A stretch of 5,202 nt of DNA from the NCBI GenBank assembly GCA_938041725.1, contig CALISX010000298.1, positions 1-5,202 on the forward strand. The letters are read 5' to 3'. Both the position numbers and the translations under genes were made by a program. The notes beneath the pieces are model-generated. The model did no database searches and was not told the origin of the DNA. It saw only the letters and a list, made by a program, of their open reading frames with translations. The DNA comes from an uncultured Lachnoanaerobaculum sp. Lineage in GTDB: Bacteria; Bacillota; Clostridia; Lachnospirales; Lachnospiraceae. This document shows, one piece after another, positions 1 through 5,202 of this stretch (positions are counted from its first letter, which is position 1; every line of letters starts with the position of its first letter).

Positions 1-366
1 AAGGGCGTTCCCGGTGTCCATGGAGTCGTTGCCCCCGATGTATACAAAGCATTCAATATCCATTTTGTTTAACAGCTCAAAAATCCTCTCGTAAATCTCC
101 TTATCCTCATGGATAGCCGGCAGCTTGTACCGGCAGGTACCCAAAAAGGCCGAGGGGGTTTTCTTTAACAGCTCAATATCCAGCTCATTTTTAATATAAT
201 CCGACAGATCAATATACTGTTCATCCAAAAATCCCTGAATGCCGTAGCGCATTCCATAAATTTTGTGGAACCCACGATCCATAGCGGTACGAAAAACCCC
301 GGCCAAAGAGGAATTAATTACTGCTGTAGGTCCTCCCGACTGTCCTACGATTACATTGCCCTTCAT
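1..366 (-). CDS. Phosphofructokinase, probably PPi-dependent type (N-terminal part, 3' end outside window)
   Basis: This enzyme family phosphorylates fructose 6-phosphate to fructose 1,6-bisphosphate, the committing step of glycolysis, in the cytoplasm. The first 122 residues are present and run open to the window edge. GQSGGPTAVIN (residues 8-18) is the N-terminal phosphate-binding glycine loop. SAFLGTCRYK (72-81) corresponds to the LGSxR segment. YIGGNDSMDT (109-118) corresponds to the GGDGS motif of ATP-dependent enzymes. The Asp in the position of the second Gly (Asp114) is the known marker of pyrophosphate-dependent enzymes, so PPi is the likely phosphoryl donor; database entries of this GGNDS group are often labelled simply 6-phosphofructokinase. 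The ATG at 366 has an excellent AGGAGG six bases upstream and lies 18 bases after the sigma-like stop. A strong ribosome site after a weakly conserved upstream gene suggests this product is needed in quantity. The donor assignment is inference. Confidence 0.9.
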   Translation of the reverse strand, partial: MKGNVIVGQSGGPTAVINSSLAGVFRTAMDRGFHKIYGMRYGIQGFLDEQYIDLSDYIKNELDIELLKKTPSAFLGTCRYKLPAIHEDKEIYERIFELLNKMDIECFVYIGGNDSMDTGNAL

Positions 367-372
367 ATGCGT

Positions 373-378
373 CCTCCT
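373..378 (-). promoter_or_regulatory. Ribosome binding site of the phosphofructokinase gene
   Basis: A perfect AGGAGG on the minus strand, six bases before the ATG at 366, is the strongest ribosome site in the window. The 18-base gap holding it shows no promoter, and I saw no good -35/-10 pair in the end of the upstream gene. Confidence 0.9.
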
Positions 379-384
379 AACTGT

Positions 385-888
385 TTATTCCATGGCGTTT
401 AAGCCAATTTTTAGCATCTCTTCTACTTCCTCCACCGGCACCAAAAGTCTTAGAGCCAGCTCTCCCGGGGTGGCCTCCCTCCCAAGCTCCAAAGCCATCT
501 CCCGGGCGGTTTCCATGAGGGCATTCAGCCTCCTGGCCAAAAGATCCTCTCCCTCTTTGGCAGCCTTTTCCTGTCCTGTGGCCTCCTCCAGAGCCGCAAT
601 CACCTGGCGGCGTATCTGCTCCCTTAAATCTCCCTCCCGGTAGGCATGCACAGCCAAAGTCAGGGCCACATGGGATTCCCCCATCAGATCTCCCAGCCCA
701 AGCCCCCGGCCCATGTAGCCTCTGGTAAGATCCAGCACAAATTTCAAATGTCCCTCCACAGCCCTTTGTCTGGCTCCAGGGTCTTCTCTGGCCAGATCCC
801 ACCTTAGAAGGTTTAGTTCCTCCGGGGTAATCTCCGGAATCTGTCCCATTTCCTCCAGATACAGACTTAAGAGCCCTCCTTCTTCCAT
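385..888 (-). CDS. Truncated sigma-70-like protein (regions 1.2-2.2 and 3 only)
   Basis: This 167-residue protein is clearly related to primary-type sigma factors but is incomplete. Residues 6-24 (LYLEEMGQIPEITPEE) match region 1.2. Residues 39-62 (HLKFVLDLTRGYMGRG) match region 2.1. Residues 67-83 (DLMGESHVALTLAVHAY) match region 2.2, where the Asp and Glu used to contact the beta-prime clamp helices remain (Asp67, Glu71) but the usual Gln and Asn are Gly70 and His73. The following segment keeps an IRRQVI-like helix but lacks the aromatic FSTYATWW stretch that melts the -10 element. Residues 120-163 (including ELGREATPGELA) match region 3, and the protein ends there, with no region 3.2 finger or region 4. 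The ATG at 888 was preferred to TTG at 891 because AGGGAGG lies five bases from the ATG but only two from the TTG. Its role is unknown: RNA polymerase regulator, anti-sigma-like decoy, or partner of a second subunit are possible. Confidence 0.8.
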   Translation of the reverse strand: MEEGGLLSLYLEEMGQIPEITPEELNLLRWDLAREDPGARQRAVEGHLKFVLDLTRGYMGRGLGLGDLMGESHVALTLAVHAYREGDLREQIRRQVIAALEEATGQEKAAKEGEDLLARRLNALMETAREMALELGREATPGELALRLLVPVEEVEEMLKIGLNAME

Positions 889-1379
889 CAATGCCTCCCT
901 GTTTCTATTAAAACAATGCCTATTTTTTTAAAAAGCAGCCTGGTGCTGTCATCCCAGGCCCGCTCCAGTGCCTTATCCAAGGTGAAGCTTTTGTAGGAAA
1001 AGGAGCTGATCAAGTGCAGCTTTTTTTTCTGATAGCGGATATTCCAAAACAACTCCCCGGTATTTTCCGGAGAAGCCCCCTGCTCCCTTAACCATCGCTG
1101 GGAAAAGGTTCTGCCCATTTTAAAAACAATTTTAAAACTTTTGGGGAGCCGCTTCCCCCTTATAATGGAAAAACATATGGGTTTTACCTCCCTCCAGGAA
1201 ATATAACCCTCCGGATTTTCCTCCTCCGGCTCCAAAAAATCAGGATCCAGCTTTCCCTTTAAGAAAAAAGCACTGCGGGTATGAAATTCCGCCTCAGCCA
1301 TTAACAGGGTATCAAAGGCTTCCCCGGCAAAAAGATGGGAAGTAAATTCCCGAATCTCACTGATTTCATAGGCCCTCAT
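888..1379 (-). CDS. DUF5721-like protein of unknown function
   Basis: This 163-residue protein of unknown function resembles, from memory, the DUF5721 family of Lachnospiraceae. That naming needs a profile search. It has no signal peptide or membrane segment, so it is probably cytoplasmic. Visible features are an N-terminal EISEIREFTSHLF helix followed by a FDTLLMAEAEFHTRSAFFL strand-rich part, an acidic turn (residues 50-57), SWREVKPICFSIIRGKR (61-77), SFKIVF (81-86), WNIRYQKKKL (112-121) and a C-terminal FTLDKALERAWDD stretch (132-144). No catalytic motif is recognisable. I chose the ATG at 1379, inside the end of the lipoprotein gene, because AGGAG stands ten bases before it and MRAYEISEI looks like a natural start; an upstream in-frame extension to 1439 would lie wholly inside the lipoprotein gene. 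Its TGA shares one base with the ATG of the sigma-like gene, implying coupled translation. Confidence 0.75.
   Translation of the reverse strand: MRAYEISEIREFTSHLFAGEAFDTLLMAEAEFHTRSAFFLKGKLDPDFLEPEEENPEGYISWREVKPICFSIIRGKRLPKSFKIVFKMGRTFSQRWLREQGASPENTGELFWNIRYQKKKLHLISSFSYKSFTLDKALERAWDDSTRLLFKKIGIVLIETGRH
894..900 (-). promoter_or_regulatory. Ribosome binding site deciding the sigma-like start
   Basis: AGGGAGG on the minus strand lies in the last codons of the DUF5721-like gene, five bases before the ATG at 888 and only two before the in-frame TTG at 891. This favours the ATG and a TGATG stop-start junction. Confidence 0.7.
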
Positions 1380-2349
1380 TTTCCCAGGTCTCCTGAAAAG
1401 TTGTAAAAAAGTCCTGCCCTTCAAAGGTAATAAAAGCATTTTCTCTTACCTTTTTAAAGGCCAGCTCATCCATTACAATCTGGTTTTTGGTAAGATAATC
1501 CTGATACATATCCTGTAAAAACCGGGACTCTCTTTCCCTTTTGATCTTTTCTTTGTTTTTCCTGGTGGCCTCTTTGTCATAGCTGTTAATGCATTTGTAC
1601 AGGATGTATTTTCCCTTTTCTTCTAAAACCGGAGAAATCCCCCCCTGGTCCAAAGTGCAAAGGGCATTCTTGACCGTTTGGTCCTTTTCATCCACAGGTA
1701 TCGACTGCAGAATATTTTCATTTTCCGAATACTGGGCTGCCAGACGGTAGCAGTCCTCCCCCTGGTTTAACCGCTCCAAAAGGCTTTCGGCCAGCTCCTG
1801 ATCAGAAACCTCAATCACATGGAAATCCATAATCCGGGCCTCGCTTTCCGCCACCTCGGGTACATTTTCCTCGATGAGTTTTTCCTTGGTTTTCCTGGCC
1901 AGAGCATAGTCGGCAAAGAGACGGCTCACCTCCCCTTTGTCCATATCTGAAAGCTGCCCCACCTCCTTACAGGTTTTTTGATAAAAGGTATCCGCAGCCA
2001 AAGAGGCGGCTCTGGTCTCCTCCTGGCTGAGGGTAATATCCTTTTCTGAGGCGATGCTTTTAAAAACCGTCATTTCAATAAAGAAAGACTGCATATCCGT
2101 CAGAAAACATTCCCGGTAAGTGGCATTGCTTTCTTTGTTCACCACGCTGTCCCAGATTTCTTCTGTATAGCTTTGGGTAATCAGCTTGCTTTCTGAAATA
2201 GCAGGAATGAGCATCTGCTCATAGCTGTAATCCACTGTCTTTGTCACCAGGCTGGTGGCCAGATTATCTGTGATACGGTCCACCTGTTTATTACTGCATC
2301 CTGCTAAAAAAATTCCTGTTATGATCAGTGGAAGGATCTTCTTCTTCAA
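1366..2349 (-). CDS. Secreted lipoprotein with degenerate parvulin (PrsA/SurA-like) domain
   Basis: This is a 327-residue predicted lipoprotein, anchored on the outer face of the membrane and probably related to foldases that help secreted proteins fold. A lysine-rich start, a hydrophobic stretch and the lipobox LAGC with Cys18 form a clear type II signal peptide. Residues about 60-165 are helical and resemble the SurA/trigger-type N-terminal chaperone domain. Residues about 171-256 align with parvulin: His177 (FHVIEV), the helix ending in GEDCYRLAAQYS, and GGISPVLEEKGKYILYK. The usual GGDLG loop and second His (normally GYHII) are absent, so isomerase activity is doubtful. A charged helix (258-290) follows. 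The start is TTG at 2349, chosen because it sits directly before KKK of the signal peptide; no in-frame ATG lies nearby upstream, and AAGGGA precedes it. The 3' end overlaps the next gene by 14 bases. Confidence 0.82.
   Translation of the reverse strand: MKKKILPLIITGIFLAGCSNKQVDRITDNLATSLVTKTVDYSYEQMLIPAISESKLITQSYTEEIWDSVVNKESNATYRECFLTDMQSFFIEMTVFKSIASEKDITLSQEETRAASLAADTFYQKTCKEVGQLSDMDKGEVSRLFADYALARKTKEKLIEENVPEVAESEARIMDFHVIEVSDQELAESLLERLNQGEDCYRLAAQYSENENILQSIPVDEKDQTVKNALCTLDQGGISPVLEEKGKYILYKCINSYDKEATRKNKEKIKRERESRFLQDMYQDYLTKNQIVMDELAFKKVRENAFITFEGQDFFTTFQETWENEGL
1390..1394 (-). promoter_or_regulatory. Ribosome binding site deciding the DUF5721-like start
   Basis: AGGAG on the minus strand, ten bases before the ATG at 1379, lies inside the final codons of the lipoprotein gene. 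It supports the short 163-residue form over a longer in-frame extension. The spacing is slightly long. Confidence 0.55.
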
Positions 2350-2390
2350 ATAACTTCCCTTTCTGCCTTCTATGGCTGCCCCATGCGGTC

Positions 2391-2855
2391 CTAAAAAAAA
2401 CGGTTGATCATCAGGGCAATCCCTGTTCCCAGCACAGCCCCCATAAAAACCTGCAGGGGTGTATGCCCCACCAGCTCCTTCAGGGTTCCTTCAAAATCTG
2501 CAAAGCCCTCTCCAAACAAATCCGCCTCCAAAAGCATGTTTAAAAGCTTGGACTGCTTGCCTGTCTCCCGGCGCACTCCCATGGCATCATACATCACAAT
2601 AATCGCCAATATGACGCTGATGGCAAATTCAAAGCTGGACAAACCATAATGACAGGCTGCAGCGGTGGCCAAGGCCGTAACAGTGGCGGAATGGGAACTG
2701 GGCATCCCGCCGCTGCCCCAAAGTCTGTCCGGAGAAAAGGACTTACTGTACCAGATATCAATCATGGTTTTCAAGACCTGGGCTGTCAGCCAGCCGAATA
2801 CTGCACTCATAAGAACCTGATTGGTCACCAGGCCTGTTAATACCTCCATTTTCAT
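2391..2855 (-). CDS. Divergent PAP2 family membrane protein (DUF212, YuiD-like)
   Basis: This 154-residue integral membrane protein belongs to the divergent PAP2 family (Pfam DUF212; Bacillus YuiD is a member). PAP2 relatives remove phosphate from lipids or other substrates, but the substrate of this branch is not established. Diagnostic motifs are all present: GGMPSSHSA (49-57, with the conserved Ser and His55), DAMGVRRETGKQ (90-101, with Asp90, Arg95 and Arg96) and GHTPLQV (130-136). Hydrophobic segments around residues 13-34, 57-72, 76-90 and 134-151 fit a small multi-spanning protein. Length is typical for the family. The ATG at 2855 follows the HD gene's stop by nine bases and has only a weak ribosome site; GGAG in the end of the HD gene is 14 bases away, so translation may depend on coupling. 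The final codons form a run of eight T before the TAG stop. Confidence 0.9.
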   Translation of the reverse strand: MKMEVLTGLVTNQVLMSAVFGWLTAQVLKTMIDIWYSKSFSPDRLWGSGGMPSSHSATVTALATAAACHYGLSSFEFAISVILAIIVMYDAMGVRRETGKQSKLLNMLLEADLFGEGFADFEGTLKELVGHTPLQVFMGAVLGTGIALMINRFF

Positions 2856-2864
2856 ACCCGGTTT

Positions 2865-3338
2865 CTACGCTCCGCCAAAGGAGGGTAATAGTCTCTTGAA
2901 AAATTCTACACAGGTGCAGTATTTATCTGCATAGGTTAATACCCACCCCTCTTTGGAGAGAGGAGGTAATAAAGTCAGGGGAAACATATGGGTTTTAATC
3001 ATGTTTTCCTCTTTAGGAGTAATGCGGAAATACCGTTTGGCATTCCTTGCCGCCGCAAAAGGGTGGGTAAAACCATGAAAATACCCTCCTGTTTCCCGGG
3101 CAGGCTTGTGCCAGTCATAGAGAAAAAAATCATGCAGCATCCCTGCTCTGGCCCCGGCCCTGGCATCCCACCCCCTTTCCTTGCAGATCAGAAAGGTCAT
3201 ATAGGCCACATCCAAAGAATGATCAAAGGTGGTGGTGGTGCCATGCTGGATAAATTCCTCTTCCCGGCGGAAAATTTCTGCTGTGTAGATATCCCTTACA
3301 CAGTCCATGAATTCCTTATCTTTCCTGTAATCTCTCAT
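2865..3338 (-). CDS. HD-domain metal-dependent phosphohydrolase
   Basis: This 157-residue soluble protein belongs to the HD superfamily, whose members hydrolyse phosphate esters of nucleotides and related molecules using one or two metal ions. The ligands expected for a metal-bound HD fold are visible: His40 (in FDHSLDVAY), the His69-Asp70 doublet (GMLHDF), His92 (FTHPFAAA), His117 (KTHMFPL) and Asp138 (TYADKY). The pattern H, HD, H, H, D suggests a two-metal centre as in YqeK-like proteins, but the substrate cannot be read from sequence. I chose the ATG at 3338 because it overlaps the glgA stop as ATGA, suggesting coupled translation. An in-frame TTG at 3350, nine bases after an AGGA, is a credible alternative adding four residues. 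Nine bases separate it from the next gene. Link to glycogen metabolism is inferred from position only. Confidence 0.82.
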   Translation of the reverse strand: MRDYRKDKEFMDCVRDIYTAEIFRREEEFIQHGTTTTFDHSLDVAYMTFLICKERGWDARAGARAGMLHDFFLYDWHKPARETGGYFHGFTHPFAAARNAKRYFRITPKEENMIKTHMFPLTLLPPLSKEGWVLTYADKYCTCVEFFKRLLPSFGGA

Positions 3339-4777
3339 CCTACCAACCAATCATATAGTTCCTGATATTTCAGAGCCGACTGGTGCCAGGAAAAATCCTT
3401 GGCCATAGCCCGGTCAATCAGCTTATTCCATTCCCGTTTTTTAGTGTAGTAAACAAACTTTGCAAAGTTGATACGGTCCAGCATCTCATGGGCATTGTAA
3501 TTGGCAAAGGAAAAGCCTGTTCCCCGGTTTTCAAACTCATTGTAGGGCTCCACCGTATCCACCAGTCCCCCGGTTTCCCGGACAATGGGAATGGTGCCGT
3601 AGCGCAGGGACATAAGCTGGGACAGACCGCAGGGCTCAAAGAGGGAGGGCATCAAAAATGCATCGCTGGCTGCATATATCTTATGGGAAATATCCTCGGA
3701 ATAGTAAATATTGGCAGATACCCTGTCGGGATACTTCCAGGCATAGTGCCGGAACATATTTTCATATTTCTCATCCCCTGTGCCCAAAACCACCAGCTGG
3801 GTATTCTCATCGCAGATTTGCTCCATCACACATTGGATCAAATCTAAGCCCTTCTGGTCTGTGAGCCGGGATACAATCCCCAGCATAAATTTATTTCCAT
3901 CCTGGGGAAGACCAAGCTGCTCCTGCAGGGCCAGCTTGTTTTTCACCTTCTCCTTCCGGAAGGTCTTTTCATTATAATGGAAGGGCACATACATATCTGT
4001 TGCCGGATTAAACTCCTGATAGTCAATACCATTTACAATCCCCCGCAAATCATGGCTTCTGGCCCGCAAAAGTCCATCCAGTCCCTCCCCGTAAAAGGGG
4101 GTTTGGATTTCTCTGGCATAGGTTTCGGAAACGGTGGTAATGGCATCGGCATATACCAATCCCCCCTTTAGCAGATTGCCGTTCTTATAGGCTTCCAGCT
4201 TGTCCGGTGCAAAATAGTAATCACTAAGACCGGAAAAATACTGCACTGTTTTGGTATCCCAAACACCCTGGAACTTTAAATTGTGAATAGTAATCACAGA
4301 TCGGATGCCCTGAAAGAATTCTCCCCCTGCAAAACGGTCCTTTAAATACACTGGAATCAGCCCCGTCTGCCAGTCATGGCAATGGATCACATCCGGTCTA
4401 AAGCCAATCACCGGCAAAGCACAAAGCACTGCCTGGGAGAAGAAAATAAATTTCTCCAGATCATAGAGCCAGTCCCCATAGGGCCGGCCTCCTCCAAAAT
4501 AGGCCTCATTGTCAATAAAGTAATAGGGGATCCCCTCCACTTCTTTTTTTAATATGCCTACATACTTGCGGGTTCCCGCATAATCTATATAAAAATCACC
4601 GATAAATTCTAAACTGTTTCTAACTTCCTGGCTCATGGCCATATATTTGGGAATGATGACCCTGGTATCAAAGTATTCTTTTTGAAAACATTTTGGCAGG
4701 GATCCTACAACATCTGCCAGCCCCCCGGTCTTCATAAAGGGAACTGCTTCTGAGGCTGCAAATAATATTTTTTTCAT
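3335..4777 (-). CDS. glgA: Glycogen synthase GlgA (ADP-glucose starch/glycogen glucosyltransferase)
   Basis: This is a 480-residue GT5-family, GT-B fold enzyme that transfers glucose from ADP-glucose to the non-reducing end of a growing alpha-1,4-glucan. It acts in the cytoplasm in carbon storage. The N-terminal domain begins with KTGGL (residues 16-20), where Lys16 belongs to the ADP-glucose site, followed by HDWQTGL (134-140) and TIHNLKFQG (163-171). The C-terminal domain carries SRLTDQKG (303-310; Arg304 and Lys309 are the expected phosphate-contacting residues), EPCGLSQ (381-387; Glu381 matches the catalytic Glu of the family) and TGGL (402-405). Length is normal and nothing key is missing. 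The ATG at 4777 has a strong ribosome site six bases upstream. No glgB, glgC, glgD or glgP lies in this window, so glgA here is separated from the genes it usually works with. Its stop overlaps the next gene's ATG. Confidence 0.97.
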   Translation of the reverse strand: MKKILFAASEAVPFMKTGGLADVVGSLPKCFQKEYFDTRVIIPKYMAMSQEVRNSLEFIGDFYIDYAGTRKYVGILKKEVEGIPYYFIDNEAYFGGGRPYGDWLYDLEKFIFFSQAVLCALPVIGFRPDVIHCHDWQTGLIPVYLKDRFAGGEFFQGIRSVITIHNLKFQGVWDTKTVQYFSGLSDYYFAPDKLEAYKNGNLLKGGLVYADAITTVSETYAREIQTPFYGEGLDGLLRARSHDLRGIVNGIDYQEFNPATDMYVPFHYNEKTFRKEKVKNKLALQEQLGLPQDGNKFMLGIVSRLTDQKGLDLIQCVMEQICDENTQLVVLGTGDEKYENMFRHYAWKYPDRVSANIYYSEDISHKIYAASDAFLMPSLFEPCGLSQLMSLRYGTIPIVRETGGLVDTVEPYNEFENRGTGFSFANYNAHEMLDRINFAKFVYYTKKREWNKLIDRAMAKDFSWHQSALKYQELYDWLVG

Positions 4778-4783
4778 GGTCCA

Positions 4784-4789
4784 CTCCTT
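4784..4789 (-). promoter_or_regulatory. Ribosome binding site of glgA
   Basis: On the minus strand AAGGAG lies six bases before the glgA ATG, near-ideal Shine-Dalgarno sequence and spacing. It sits within the 28-base recN-glgA gap, which leaves no room for a full promoter there, so glgA is probably transcribed from further upstream. Confidence 0.85.
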
Positions 4790-4805
4790 CTATAAATGGT
4801 TACTC

Positions 4806-5202
4806 TCAAGGCTGCAACGATGTATGGCAGGTTTTCTTAAACAGGTCGGCTTCTGCTGTCATTTCCCGGGCAGAGGACAAAATCCCTTCGCTGATGCGGC
4901 TGCCTCCCATCAATCTGGCGATTTCTCCAATCCGTCCCTCCCGGTCCAACACTTTAATATTGGTTCTGGTGGTCAGGCCATCTGTGGATTTTGAAAGAAA
5001 AAGATGCTGGTCAGCCATAACGGCAATCTGAGGCAGATGGGAAATACAAAATACCTGGCGGTTTCTCGCAATGCGGTAAAGCTTTTCCCCCACCTTGGCT
5101 GCCGTTTTTCCGCTGATCCCCGTATCTATTTCATCAAAAATCAAGGTTCCTATGTCATCACTGTCTGCAAACACTGTCTTCAAAGCCAGCATAATCCGGG
5201 AA
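4806..5202 (-). CDS. recN: DNA repair protein RecN, C-terminal part (5' end outside window)
   Basis: RecN is an SMC-like cytoplasmic ATPase that acts early in double-strand break repair by homologous recombination. Only the last 131 residues are here, and the reading frame runs open to the window edge. The fragment opens with SRIMLALK, the tail of the ABC signature (in RecN usually preceded by SGGEL, here outside the window). It continues with Walker B and D-loop residues (TLIFDEIDTGISG) and the switch/H-loop segment CISHLPQIA. It ends with the usual C-terminal lobe including a GEIARLMGG stretch. These motifs in this order identify the C-terminal half of the split ATPase head. The stop TGA is 28 bases upstream of glgA, so glgA probably reads through from the recN transcript. 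The coiled coil and N-terminal Walker A half are off-window, so the integrity of the whole gene cannot be judged. Identification is firm. Confidence 0.94.
   Translation of the reverse strand, partial: SRIMLALKTVFADSDDIGTLIFDEIDTGISGKTAAKVGEKLYRIARNRQVFCISHLPQIAVMADQHLFLSKSTDGLTTRTNIKVLDREGRIGEIARLMGGSRISEGILSSAREMTAEADLFKKTCHTSLQP

Larger units (their letters stand above)
1..5202 (-). other. Probable single transcription unit of eight co-directional genes
   Basis: All eight genes read on the minus strand with junctions of +28, -4, +9, +41, -14, -1 and +18 bases in transcription order. The largest gap (2350-2390) contains no stem followed by a T run and no clear promoter. This supports recN through the phosphofructokinase being co-transcribed, although weak internal promoters inside coding sequence cannot be excluded by eye. 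Both ends of the unit lie outside the window. Confidence 0.6.

Noticed and set aside
263..643. A plus-strand 126-residue reading frame, and a 141-residue frame at 377-802 on the minus strand
   Set aside because: Both overlap the sigma-like gene in other frames, have no family resemblance, and are explained by its high GC content, which makes stop codons rare.
973..1030. Slippery-looking run of eight A (in phase as A AAA AAG, as in dnaX) in the DUF5721-like gene
   Set aside because: A -1 shift would reach a TAA at 975-973 about 15 codons later and give only a shortened product. No strong stimulatory hairpin is seen at the right spacing, and the run simply encodes three lysines.
1380..1439. 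Twenty-residue N-terminal extension of the DUF5721-like protein
   Set aside because: It would lie wholly inside the lipoprotein gene, and the ATG at 1379 has its own upstream AGGAG and a natural-looking N-terminus.
2393..2425. Possible intrinsic terminator: a 5-bp stem (CAGGG-ATTG-CCCTG) followed by eight T at the end of the divergent PAP2 gene
   Set aside because: Eleven bases separate the stem from the T run, the stem is short, and both parts lie in coding sequence, so it does not fit an intrinsic terminator.
2947..2970. Imperfect inverted repeat (CCTCT-CTCCAA-AGAGG) inside the HD gene
   Set aside because: Only five perfect pairs, wholly within conserved-looking coding sequence (PPLSKEG), with no T run or partner copy in the window; most likely chance.
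3383..3847. A plus-strand 154-residue frame and several shorter ones antisense to glgA
   Set aside because: glgA is intact and well conserved here; the antisense frames show no recognisable motif or ribosome site and are shadows.

Overview
The window looks like chromosomal DNA of a Gram-positive Clostridia member, most likely a Lachnospiraceae-type gut anaerobe. The evidence is a clostridial glgA, a lipoprotein-anchored parvulin relative, a YuiD-type divergent PAP2 protein, a protein resembling DUF5721 (a family I know from Lachnospiraceae), and a GGNDS-type phosphofructokinase found widely in Clostridia. The assignment rests on recognised families, not on a database search.

All eight genes lie on the minus strand, so they read from high to low coordinates. 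In transcription order they are: the 3' end of recN (5202-4806), glgA glycogen synthase (4777-3335), an HD-domain phosphohydrolase (3338-2865), a divergent PAP2 membrane protein (2855-2391), a degenerate parvulin lipoprotein (2349-1366), a DUF5721-like protein (1379-888), a truncated sigma-70-like protein (888-385), and the 5' end of a phosphofructokinase that is probably PPi-dependent (366-1, cut by the window edge). Junctions are very tight: gap 28, overlap 4, gap 9, gap 41, overlap 14, overlap 1, gap 18 bases. I see no convincing promoter or intrinsic terminator inside the window, so these genes probably share a transcript. No gap is long enough to hold a further gene, and there are no RNA genes, CRISPR arrays, insertion sequences or notable repeats.

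The set mixes DNA repair (recN), carbon storage (glgA) and glycolysis (phosphofructokinase) with membrane, envelope and regulatory-looking proteins. The most unusual part is the 2349-385 block. A parvulin-like lipoprotein lacking the usual active-site motifs overlaps a protein of unknown function, which is itself stop-start coupled to a sigma-factor relative. That relative keeps regions 1.2, 2.1, 2.2 and 3 but has lost the aromatic promoter-melting segment and all of region 4. It is unlikely to be a normal sigma factor and may be a regulator or decoy that binds RNA polymerase or another protein.
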